A stretch of 23,179 nucleotides of DNA from JBAZCI01 sp041671025. Its GTDB lineage: Bacteria > Patescibacteriota > Patescibacteriia > UBA10025. Location: contig JBAZCI010000022.1 of assembly GCA_041671025.1 (NCBI GenBank), positions 1 to 23,179 on the forward strand. The letters run 5' to 3'. Position 1 is the first letter of the stretch; every line of letters begins with the position of its first letter. Positions 1 through 5,545 of this stretch are shown piece after piece. The translations under genes and the position numbers were made by a program. Below the pieces are notes generated by a model. It saw only the letters and a program-made list of their open reading frames with translations. It was not told where the DNA came from and searched no databases.

Positions 1-662
1 GGGTGCGAGTAACACTTTTTACATTTAATGATCTTCCATATCGTGTCATCCTTTTTGCGGATGTATTCGCCTTTGTATGGATGATGGGGATGATGTATAC
101 GACAAAATTTCTTGACGGACTCGACGGTCTGGTGTCCGGAGTAACAACAATTGGCGCAATCGTCCTTTTTGTCCTCAGTCTTACCCGTGAAGTTGCACAA
201 CCTGAAACCGCGTTACTGGCCGTCATTCTTGCCGGTGCCGCAGCGGGATTTCTGATATTTAATTTTCATCCGGCAAAGATTTTTCTCGGCGAGGGCGGGA
301 GCTTGTGGATGGGATTTATTTTGGGAACGCTTGCGATCATTTCCGGAGCGAAAATCGCAACTGCTCTGCTCATTCTCGGCATCCCTATTTTGGATGTTGC
401 ATGGGTCATCATGCGACGATTACTCCAAGGTAAATCCGTAACGCATGCTGATCGTCAGCATTTACATTTTCGTTTACTTGATATTGGTTTATCTCATCGT
501 GCCGTTGTTTTCATTCTGTATGCCGTTACTGCTGCATTCGGGATTTCCGCTCTATTGTTTCATGGTAAAGAGAAATTGATTGTCTTGTTTCTTCTCTTGG
601 TCGTCATGCTGGTCATTGCGAGTATTGTTGTTCGCAAGTATAAAAAAAAGGGGGACAGTTAA
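1..662 (+). CDS. WecA/TagO/MraY-family undecaprenyl-phosphate sugar-1-phosphate transferase, 3' part
   Basis: Membrane enzyme that transfers a sugar-1-phosphate (commonly GlcNAc-1-P or a related amino sugar) from a UDP-sugar to undecaprenyl phosphate on the cytoplasmic face, starting a cell-surface polysaccharide. The visible 219 residues hold the family's Asp-rich motif FLDGLDGLVSG, the FLGEGGSLWMGF motif and the late cytoplasmic DRQHLHFRL motif (DRQHxHHRL in WecA relatives), set among about six to seven hydrophobic segments, with a basic tail KYKKKGDS. Family members are about 320-350 residues, so roughly the first third lies outside the window; the GTG at position 3 is internal, not a start. 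The DRQHLH motif favours the WecA/TagO branch over MraY. The exact sugar cannot be read from the sequence. Its last codons overlap a hairpin that serves as terminator for the convergent minus-strand gene. Confidence 0.88.
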   Translation, partial: VRVTLFTFNDLPYRVILFADVFAFVWMMGMMYTTKFLDGLDGLVSGVTTIGAIVLFVLSLTREVAQPETALLAVILAGAAAGFLIFNFHPAKIFLGEGGSLWMGFILGTLAIISGAKIATALLILGIPILDVAWVIMRRLLQGKSVTHADRQHLHFRLLDIGLSHRAVVFILYAVTAAFGISALLFHGKEKLIVLFLLLVVMLVIASIVVRKYKKKGDS

Positions 663-672
663 GATTTGTCCC
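642..672 (-). terminator. Intrinsic terminator for the minus-strand gene 684-1052
   Basis: GGGACA (652-657) pairs with TGTCCC (667-672) around a 9-nt loop. Read on the minus strand the hairpin is followed by CCC and then an eight-U run (642-649). The hairpin sits just past the stop of the minus-strand gene and inside the 3' end of the convergent transferase gene. On the plus strand only a loose TATTTTATT follows, so termination there would be weaker. Confidence 0.65.
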
Positions 673-683
673 GCCTTATTTTA

Positions 684-1052
684 TTACTCGTGTACGAAGG
701 GAATTTCTTCTCCGGGATGGAAAAGAGAATAGTAAGTACAGGCTTCAAGGTACGCTGCATGGACCAGTCGTTCCGGGGCGCGTCTTTTGGCGAGTTCCGT
801 GAATAATTCCGCAACTTGTATTAGCGAGTACTCGTATAAGAACATGTTGCGGACGCCATCAAGCAACTCATTGATGTGGCGCTCCTTAGTCGCCTTAAGC
901 ATTTGCTGTCTTTCGTCATCGTCGGCGTAGAAATCGATCAGTACATTTTCAGGTACTGATCCGTCTACGATAATGTCTGGATCTTGCTCGTCGGGCACTT
1001 CTTCAAAAATTAACTTTCCTCCGGGAGCCACTTCAGCAATCCGTTTACCCAT
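684..1052 (-). CDS. Hypothetical acidic protein, 122 aa
   Basis: I do not recognise this protein. It starts MGKRIAEVAPGGKL and is strongly acidic in its first 50 residues (FEEVPDEQDPD, FYADDDERQQ). No transmembrane segment or signal peptide is visible, and the second half (about 55-115) looks mostly alpha-helical. It is probably a soluble cytoplasmic protein. It is a stand-alone unit with its own good promoter (TTGACA-17-TATAGT) and its own terminator. Unusually for this window, it has a clear Shine-Dalgarno-like AAGGAAGG about 11 nt before the ATG. The start is supported by that site and by the promoter position. No function is proposed. Confidence 0.75.
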   Translation of the reverse strand: MGKRIAEVAPGGKLIFEEVPDEQDPDIIVDGSVPENVLIDFYADDDERQQMLKATKERHINELLDGVRNMFLYEYSLIQVAELFTELAKRRAPERLVHAAYLEACTYYSLFHPGEEIPFVHE

Positions 1053-1095
1053 AATGCGCCTAACCTTCCTTGGTTTGTAGTGAACAACGGTAAGT

Positions 1096-1123
1096 TTGTG
1101 TTTCTTATGTTACGTGATACTAT
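1096..1123 (+). promoter_or_regulatory. Probable promoter for the DUF192 gene
   Basis: TTGTGT (1096-1101), 16-nt spacer, TACTAT (1118-1123), with an extended TG one base upstream of the -10 (1115-1116). The predicted start near 1130 gives a leader of about 30 nt. Its -10 region occupies the same bases as the opposing promoter's -10, so the two should compete. Confidence 0.45.
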
Positions 1124-1147
1124 AGGGTTAATGAGTTATTTTGTCAA
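1119..1147 (-). promoter_or_regulatory. Sigma70-type promoter for gene 684-1052
   Basis: On the minus strand, TTGACA (plus 1142-1147) is followed after a 17-nt spacer by TATAGT (plus 1119-1124). A start near 1112 gives a leader of about 60 nt that contains the AAGGAAGG ribosome-binding site. The -10 box overlaps the -10 box of the divergent DUF192 promoter. Confidence 0.7.
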
Positions 1148-1159
1148 TACGATAGCGGC

Positions 1160-1651
1160 ATGAATAAAACAACGTTTATTTTCCTCTTTGTGGCACTTTT
1201 TTTTGGTGTTATGTTTTGGTATTTTGGCGGTCAGGACATCGGCAGTTATATTCCCTATTATCTCAAAGGCGCTCAGGGGGAGACGGCAAAAGTCCGCATT
1301 CGAACATCATTACTCCAGACAGAAGTGGTATCCACGCCTGATGAGATGGCAAAAGGTCTTGCAGGACGTAAAAAAATGCCACTGGGTAAGGGAATGCTTT
1401 TTGACCCCGGTGTTGAGGGTGTACACCGGATTACGATGCGCGGCATGGTCATCCCTATCGACATTCTGTGGATCAGCAGCGGCCGTATCGTGTACATGGC
1501 AGATAATGCGCCTCCGCCGGTTATCGGAGAGGACCCCGCACTGTATACACCGTCTGTGAGCGCCCAGTATATGCTTGAGACGAATGCGAAATTCATTGAA
1601 AGTTCGGGTGCGCGAGTAGGGGATGAAGTAGAGATATTATTTGCTCCGTAA
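1160..1651 (+). CDS. Membrane-anchored DUF192 family protein
   Basis: 163 residues. Residues 4-22 form one hydrophobic N-terminal segment (a signal anchor, with no clear cleavage site or lipobox). The DUF192 domain follows from about residue 45: VRIRTSLLQTEVVSTPDEMAKGL, R-K-KMPLGKGMLF, then a PIDILWI strand, and ending in VGDEVEIL. This order matches the compact beta-barrel DUF192 family, whose biochemical role is not established. The domain should face outside the cytoplasm. Upstream is the divergent acidic-protein gene; downstream, rplU has its own promoter, so this is probably a single-gene transcript. No Shine-Dalgarno precedes the ATG. Family assignment is fairly secure; function is unknown. 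Confidence 0.85.
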   Translation: MNKTTFIFLFVALFFGVMFWYFGGQDIGSYIPYYLKGAQGETAKVRIRTSLLQTEVVSTPDEMAKGLAGRKKMPLGKGMLFDPGVEGVHRITMRGMVIPIDILWISSGRIVYMADNAPPPVIGEDPALYTPSVSAQYMLETNAKFIESSGARVGDEVEILFAP

Positions 1652-1696
1652 GAAGTGCCGGGCATATACCGTATATTTTGAGTGGGCAATCGGGTG

Positions 1697-1725
1697 TTGA
1701 CACTCCCGGCAACCTTTGGTATTAT
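1697..1725 (+). promoter_or_regulatory. Promoter of rplU
   Basis: TTGACA (1697-1702), 17-nt spacer, TATTAT (1720-1725): close to the sigma70 consensus. Transcription would start near 1732, only about 9 nt before the rplU ATG at 1741, so the mRNA has almost no leader. The -35 hexamer sits inside an imperfect inverted repeat, CGGGTGT..ACA..CCCG (1691-1709), which could be an operator; that role is speculative. Confidence 0.75.
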
Positions 1726-1740
1726 CAAACTCACATTCAT

Positions 1741-2061
1741 ATGAAATTTGCCATCATTGCCACATCAGGTAAACAATACAAAGTCTCAGAAGGCCAGGTC
1801 GTCACGCTTGAGCGAATGCCGGAAGAAGGGAAGAATATCGCTTTTTCCAATGTTTTGCTGATTTCCGACGGAGATGCCGTGAGTGTAGGAACCCCATCAA
1901 TCAAGGGAGCAACGGTGAAAGCAGAGCTTGTCGAGCATGGACGGGGAGAGAAAATCAGGATTGTGAAGTTTAAGGCGAAGGTAAGATACCGGAGAAATAA
2001 AGGACATCGTCAGCATTTTACGAAAGTACGTATTACATCAATTCCGGCCCCGACAAAGTAA
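1741..2061 (+). CDS. rplU: Large ribosomal subunit protein bL21
   Basis: 106 residues, beginning MKFAIIATSGKQYKVSEG, the characteristic L21 N-terminus, and ending with the basic stretch KFKAKVRYRRNKGHRQHFTKVRI that contacts 23S rRNA. Length matches the family (about 103). The reading frame is open further upstream to 1678, but the extra residues have no L21 counterpart and the promoter lies inside them, so the ATG at 1741 is the start. A strong terminator follows directly, making this a monocistronic unit. rpmA (L27), the usual partner, is not adjacent here. Confidence 0.97.
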   Translation: MKFAIIATSGKQYKVSEGQVVTLERMPEEGKNIAFSNVLLISDGDAVSVGTPSIKGATVKAELVEHGRGEKIRIVKFKAKVRYRRNKGHRQHFTKVRITSIPAPTK

Positions 2062-2073
2062 TCTATTTCACAT

Positions 2074-2108
2074 AACCGGCTGTCTCGCATGAGTCAGCCG
2101 GTTTTTTT
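2074..2108 (+). terminator. Intrinsic terminator after rplU
   Basis: AACCGGCTG (2074-2082) pairs with CAGCCGGTT (2095-2103). The stem can continue as CTC/GAG inside, and a seven-U run follows (2102-2108). It is strong on the plus strand. The minus side has only a short A/T tract, so it may stop recR transcripts poorly. Confidence 0.9.
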
Positions 2109-2129
2109 AATATGACGGTATGTTCTCGG

Positions 2130-2735
2130 TTAGATCTTTTTCCGTTCCTTGAGTGAACTGCCGAGCGTCATCTCATCTGCATATTCAATGTTTGCTCCCA
2201 GCGGCAAACCGCGGGCAAGCCGTGTGGTAAGGATAGAAAATGGCTTTAACAGGCGGGCAATGTAGAGTGCCGTTGATTCGCCTTCCATGTCGGGATTAGT
2301 CGCTATGATGATTTCACGAATTTTTGGCGCAGGCCTTTTGACACGGTTTATCAAGGCTTCAATACGGAGTTTTTCAGGAGTTATGCCTTCGAGCGGATTC
2401 AAAACCCCGCCGAGCAGATGGTACACTCCCGAGTAGTCTCCCGTTTTTTCTATAGCGAGAATATCTTGGGGTTCAGCGACAAGACAAATGATAGTCCGAT
2501 CGCGGCGCGGGTTTGCGCATATTGAACAGGGTGTAGCTGTGTCGTACCGGCCGCATTCAGCACATGCCTGTATACCCTCATCAAGCGAGGCCACTTTTTT
2601 TGCAAAAGTTTCTCGCTCTGTCTTCGGGAGCGAGAGAAGTCGAAACACAATACGCTCGGCAGACTTTGCTCCAATTCCCGGAAGTGTGCGGAACGTATTA
2701 ATCAGGTCTTGGATAGGTGACGGATGCTGTGACAT
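2130..2735 (-). CDS. recR: Recombination mediator protein RecR
   Basis: 201 residues, the normal RecR length. Order of parts: N-terminal helix-hairpin-helix (LPGIGAKSAERIVFRL, 18-33), a C4 zinc finger (Cys58, Cys61, Cys70, Cys73), then a Toprim domain starting LVAEPQDILAIE with the conserved TGDYSGVYHLLGG and NPDMEGESTALYI segments. RecR clamps DNA with RecO/RecF and helps load RecA at gaps. It is the last gene of the dnaB-ybaB-recR unit; its ATG lies 2 nt past the ybaB stop, so it is likely co-translated. No Shine-Dalgarno precedes it. recO and recF are not in the window. Confidence 0.97.
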   Translation of the reverse strand: MSQHPSPIQDLINTFRTLPGIGAKSAERIVFRLLSLPKTERETFAKKVASLDEGIQACAECGRYDTATPCSICANPRRDRTIICLVAEPQDILAIEKTGDYSGVYHLLGGVLNPLEGITPEKLRIEALINRVKRPAPKIREIIIATNPDMEGESTALYIARLLKPFSILTTRLARGLPLGANIEYADEMTLGSSLKERKKI

Positions 2736-2737
2736 AA

Positions 2738-3028
2738 TTACATGCCGGGAAAGCCGCCCATATCCCGCATTTTTGATGCCATGACCTGCTGGACTTTTCT
2801 GATCGCATCGTTAGTTGCATCAGCAACTGCGTTTTGCAGTTCGTCTTTTTTTTGCAGATCGATAAGGGTTGAATCTATCTCAGTCGCCAGGACCTCTTGA
2901 TTTCCATTCATACGGATCCGTACGCTACCGGCGTGCGCGGTACCCTCAACAACTTCCTGCTCGAGAGCGCTTTTGATCTGTTGGGCCTGATCGCGAAGAT
3001 TTTTGAGCTGTTTGATTTTTTCAAACAT
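2738..3028 (-). CDS. YbaB/EbfC family nucleoid-associated protein
   Basis: 96 residues. The N-terminal coiled-coil helix (MFEKIKQLKNLRDQAQQIKSAL) is followed by a small beta-sheet (GSVRIRMNGNQEVLATEID) and a C-terminal helix ending in the family's typical GGFPGM tail. YbaB/EbfC proteins are dimeric tweezer-shaped DNA-binding proteins encoded beside recR. The gene lies 4 nt after dnaB and 2 nt before recR, with no internal promoter visible. It is slightly shorter than E. coli YbaB but complete. Confidence 0.95.
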   Translation of the reverse strand: MFEKIKQLKNLRDQAQQIKSALEQEVVEGTAHAGSVRIRMNGNQEVLATEIDSTLIDLQKKDELQNAVADATNDAIRKVQQVMASKMRDMGGFPGM

Positions 3029-3032
3029 ATGT

Positions 3033-4397
3033 TTAAAATGGCGGATTTATCGAATGTCCTTTTTCTAAGTTATTAAAACTGGCGCGGGCTTCATTGAAAT
3101 GAAGCTGGATAACTCCGGTGGGGCCGTTGCGGTGTTTCGCGATATGTATTTCCGCAATACTCCTGCGCTCCGGCGGGAGATCCCGCTTGTATACTGATTC
3201 ACGGTAAATAAACATGACGATGTCGGCGTCCTGTTCAATCGATCCCGATTCCCGGAGATGGGCAAGACGGGGGATCGGCGGGTTCTGTGTTTCCACGGCG
3301 CGGGAAAGTTGAGAGAGCGCCAACACCGGAATGTTAAGCTCACGGGCAATGCCTTTGAGTTCCCGGGTAATTTCAGAAACTTCCTGTACACGGTTTTCCA
3401 CGTCACGGTCCCTGCCCTGCATCAGTTGCAGGTAATCAATAATCAGGAGACTGACCCCGTGTTCTGCCTGCAGTCTTCGGGCCTTTGTTCTGATTTCCAT
3501 TACATTTGCGTTTGCAGAATCATCTATATATATCGGAGCTTCAGAGAGTACGCCCATTGCATGTCCGATATTTTTAAAATCTTCTTCATCAGACAAATGA
3601 CCTGTACGCATCTTCCATAGATCAACATTTGCTGTTGCGCACAGGAGGCGGTCTACCATTTGTTCTTTTGACATTTCCAAGCTGAATAGTCCTACCGGGA
3701 CTTTTGCGCTGGTGGCGACATTGCGTAGAATATCAAGTGCGAGCGATGTCTTTCCTACCGAGGGGCGGGCCGCAAGGACAACAAGATCCGAGTTTTGAAG
3801 TCCGCCGAGGAGGTTGTCGAGGTCGTGAAACCCTGTCGGTACACCGCGGAGTTTTCCGGATTCCCGGTGCACTTCATCGATACGTTCAAATGCTTCGGAG
3901 AGGACGTCGCGCAGTGCGACAAAATTTCTCTTAATATACTTTTGAGAAACGCTAAATAAACGCTGTTCTGCGCGGTCAAGAATTTGTTCGGTATCGTCAC
4001 CTTCATCGTATCCGAGTTTTGTGATATCAGCGGCTGTTTCAATTAAGCGGCGTAGAGTAGCCTTTTTTTGTACAATGTGCGCATAGGAAACAACATGTGA
4101 TGATGTGGGCACCATAGTGGTCAGGGAGGTGAGGTAACTTCGTCCTCCGACCAGATCAAGCTTACCGAGTTCGGTCAGTCGGTTAGCCAATGAGAGGGCG
4201 TCAATTGGCTCATGCTGGCGGTATAGCTCAATCATTGCTTCGTAGATGATTCGATGCTTGTCAGCGTAAAAGTCGTCCGACGTCAAAAAATCCGACACAC
4301 GGATAATTGCATCACGGTCGATTAATAATGAACCGAGAACAGATTGCTCTGCCTCGAGATTTTGCGGAGGAAGTTTTCCGACGAGATCTTCAGCCAT
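3033..4397 (-). CDS. dnaB: Replicative DNA helicase DnaB
   Basis: 454 residues. The N-terminal DnaB domain starts KLPPQNLEAEQSVLGSLLID (8-27) and runs to about 105; a linker with helices follows to about 180; the RecA-like ATPase domain takes the rest. Walker A is ARPSVGKT (210-217; the usual form is [GA]RPSMGKT) and Walker B is LLIIDYLQLM with Asp321. The tail includes the SQLSRAVE and LRESGSIEQDADIVMFIYR motifs. It is the hexameric 5'-3' helicase of the replisome, here the first gene of dnaB-ybaB-recR. A weak promoter candidate on the minus strand (TTGCTT-17-TAGGAT) would give a leader of about 25 nt, but I am not confident of it. No intein is present. Confidence 0.97.
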   Translation of the reverse strand: MAEDLVGKLPPQNLEAEQSVLGSLLIDRDAIIRVSDFLTSDDFYADKHRIIYEAMIELYRQHEPIDALSLANRLTELGKLDLVGGRSYLTSLTTMVPTSSHVVSYAHIVQKKATLRRLIETAADITKLGYDEGDDTEQILDRAEQRLFSVSQKYIKRNFVALRDVLSEAFERIDEVHRESGKLRGVPTGFHDLDNLLGGLQNSDLVVLAARPSVGKTSLALDILRNVATSAKVPVGLFSLEMSKEQMVDRLLCATANVDLWKMRTGHLSDEEDFKNIGHAMGVLSEAPIYIDDSANANVMEIRTKARRLQAEHGVSLLIIDYLQLMQGRDRDVENRVQEVSEITRELKGIARELNIPVLALSQLSRAVETQNPPIPRLAHLRESGSIEQDADIVMFIYRESVYKRDLPPERRSIAEIHIAKHRNGPTGVIQLHFNEARASFNNLEKGHSINPPF

Positions 4398-4512
4398 AGG
4401 CTTGGTGTTTAGCGTATCTCATCCTACCATGCGTCATGTCCCCAAGCAAGGTCTATATTATGCAGGTATGATCCACACGTTTTCCACTCCAAAATCATGT
4501 TTATGGGCTTAC

Positions 4513-4541
4513 TTGATCAACCATACAAAGTAGGCTACACT
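4513..4541 (+). promoter_or_regulatory. Promoter of the DEDDh exonuclease gene
   Basis: TTGATC (4513-4518), 17-nt spacer, TACACT (4536-4541). Initiation is expected near 4548, about 9 nt before the ATG at 4557. The -10 to ATG distance is the same as at rplU. This promoter decides the start: the longer reading frame from 4497 would begin upstream of the -35 box. Confidence 0.65.
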
Positions 4542-4556
4542 GCCCCTACATCATGT

Positions 4557-5111
4557 ATGATCAACGCAAACGATCGACAGCAGCATTTTGTTATCCTGGA
4601 CGTGGAAACCACGGGGTTTAGTCCTGAGCAGGGTGATGAAATTATTGAGCTTGCGGGTCAGCGTATTGCAGGGAATACGCTTCTGAACTCTTTTCAGGCA
4701 CTTGTTCTGCCTACACGGCCGTCCTCAGCAGAAGCAGAAGCTGTTCATGGTATTACCGCGGATCTTCTTCAGCGCGAGGGAAGAGGTATTCAAGAAGTAC
4801 TGGAAGCATTTATTCCGTTTATAGAGGGAGCGACGCTGGTTGGCCACAATATTCCCTTTGATCTGTCTTTTTTAAATGCACATTTGATAAAGTTGGGGCG
4901 TTCGCCATTGATGCACTCGGTAGTTGACACCTGCGAGCTTGCCCGCCGTCATTTGATCCTTCCGCGGTATACGCTCGAAAATGTAGCAAGGTATTTGCGC
5001 GTTCCGCAATCCCAGGCCCATCGCGCAATGGCGGACGTTGAAACAACGCGCGAAGTTTTTATTAAATTGATGGAACGGGAATTGCAAAAGTACGGATCTC
5101 GGGTGCGCTAA
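4557..5111 (+). CDS. DnaQ-like 3'-5' exonuclease (DEDDh)
   Basis: 184 residues with all three exonuclease motifs: Exo I FVILDVETTGFSP (Asp and Glu), Exo II VGHNIPFDLSFLNAHL (Asp), and Exo III HRAMADVETTREVF (His and Asp). It resembles the epsilon subunit of DNA polymerase III and the exonuclease domain of PolC. It has no extra domain after the fold, so it is a stand-alone proofreading or RNase T-like enzyme. The start at 4557 (MINANDRQQHFVIL) is preferred over 4497 because of the promoter position. The gene is divergent from the dnaB operon and followed by tRNA-Lys, which has its own promoter. Whether it acts in the replisome or in repair cannot be settled. Confidence 0.9.
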   Translation: MINANDRQQHFVILDVETTGFSPEQGDEIIELAGQRIAGNTLLNSFQALVLPTRPSSAEAEAVHGITADLLQREGRGIQEVLEAFIPFIEGATLVGHNIPFDLSFLNAHLIKLGRSPLMHSVVDTCELARRHLILPRYTLENVARYLRVPQSQAHRAMADVETTREVFIKLMERELQKYGSRVR

Positions 5112-5119
5112 GCATACCC

Positions 5120-5148
5120 TTGCATTCGTTGCTGTGCGAATATACAAT
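5120..5148 (+). promoter_or_regulatory. Promoter of tRNA-Lys
   Basis: TTGCAT (5120-5125), 17-nt spacer, TACAAT (5143-5148), placed just after the exonuclease stop. Initiation near 5155 gives a 5' leader of about 29 nt before the mature tRNA at 5184, to be removed by RNase P. Confidence 0.6.
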
Positions 5149-5183
5149 ACTCCTGTCATATATCAGAGCCATGTGTAAAGCAT

Positions 5184-5256
5184 GGGTCGTTAGCTCAATT
5201 GGTAGAGCAGGGGCCTTTTAAGCCCAAGGTTGGAGGTTCGATTCCTCCACGACCCA
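5184..5256 (+). tRNA. tRNA-Lys (anticodon TTT), no encoded CCA
   Basis: A full cloverleaf can be drawn. Acceptor GGGTCGT/ACGACCC (7 bp), D-stem GCTC/GAGC, anticodon loop CTTTTAA with anticodon TTT at 5217-5219, a 5-nt variable region, T-stem GGAGG/CCTCC with loop TTCGATT, and discriminator A at 5256. The only irregular pair is a G-A at the base of the anticodon stem (27-43). The gene ends in A followed by GAT rather than CCA, so CCA must be added after transcription. The last 8 bases (ACGACCCA) are repeated at 9124-9131, where CCA does follow, marking the gene as the target of the adjoining integrated element. Confidence 0.97.
5249..5256 (+). repeat. Left attachment-site core (attL), ACGACCCA
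   Basis: The 3' acceptor strand plus discriminator of tRNA-Lys. It is identical to 9124-9131. GGTTCGA (5235-5241) upstream and a TTCCTC stretch are also shared with the right end, but with different spacing. Confidence 0.7.
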
Positions 5257-5270
5257 GATATCCACATTAG

Positions 5271-5286
5271 TTGTCTACCTAGACAA
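5271..5286. repeat. Perfect inverted repeat TTGTCTA-CC-TAGACAA near attL
   Basis: Two 7-bp arms surround a 2-bp non-palindromic centre, 15 bp inside the left end. A symmetrical site with an asymmetric dinucleotide centre resembles serine-recombinase dimer sites, so it may be a recombinase-binding or recombination-directionality site. No U-run follows it, so it is unlikely to be a terminator by itself. Role is inferred. Confidence 0.4.
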
Positions 5287-5291
5287 TTGAC

Positions 5292-5327
5292 AAAAAATCG
5301 ACCCAGAAAATCAGGAATTTCTGTCGA
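5292..5327 (-). terminator. Intrinsic terminator of the recombinase/sORF transcript
   Basis: Read on the minus strand: GTCGA-CAGAAA pairs with TTTCTG-GG-TCGA (a 2-nt bulge) across an 8-nt loop, followed immediately by six U's (5292-5297). It lies about 45 bp beyond the stop of the 54-aa ORF and keeps minus-strand transcription from entering the tRNA gene. Confidence 0.7.
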
Positions 5328-5372
5328 CCTTCGTGACTAAACTCCCCCAAATTCCCAGAGGGGTTCTTGAGG

Positions 5373-5537
5373 TTAGAATTCGAACATCGTTTGGCTGGGG
5401 TCGTCCGATTGTAGTAGTCCGACAAGCTCGATTATTCGTATCGCGAGATCTTGTGTCTCTGCTTGATCAAGGTCAATCGCAAGCTCATGATTGAAGATTT
5501 TACGAAGTAAGTCGAGGTTTAGTCTATTGATGTCCAT
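5373..5537 (-). CDS. Small acidic protein (54 aa) downstream of the serine recombinase
   Basis: Translates as MDINRLNLDLLRKIFNHELA followed by IDLDQAETQDLAIRIIELVG and a polar end SQTMFEF. It starts 8 nt after the recombinase stop on the same strand and is followed by a terminator, so it should be co-transcribed with the recombinase. It is acidic and predicted to be almost all helical, with no membrane segment. I do not recognise a family. By position it could be a recombination directionality factor or partner of the recombinase, but known factors are usually basic DNA binders, so this is only a suggestion. Confidence 0.6.
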   Translation of the reverse strand: MDINRLNLDLLRKIFNHELAIDLDQAETQDLAIRIIELVGLLQSDDPSQTMFEF

Positions 5538-5545
5538 ACGAGTGG

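Noticed and set aside
1678..1740. A 21-residue N-terminal extension of L21
   Set aside because: The extra residues match nothing in L21 and contain the rplU promoter; the family start MKFAIIATSGKQ lies at 1741.
4497..4556. An earlier start for the exonuclease gene
   Set aside because: That stretch holds the TTGATC-17-TACACT promoter, and the exonuclease fold begins after MINANDRQQ at 4557.
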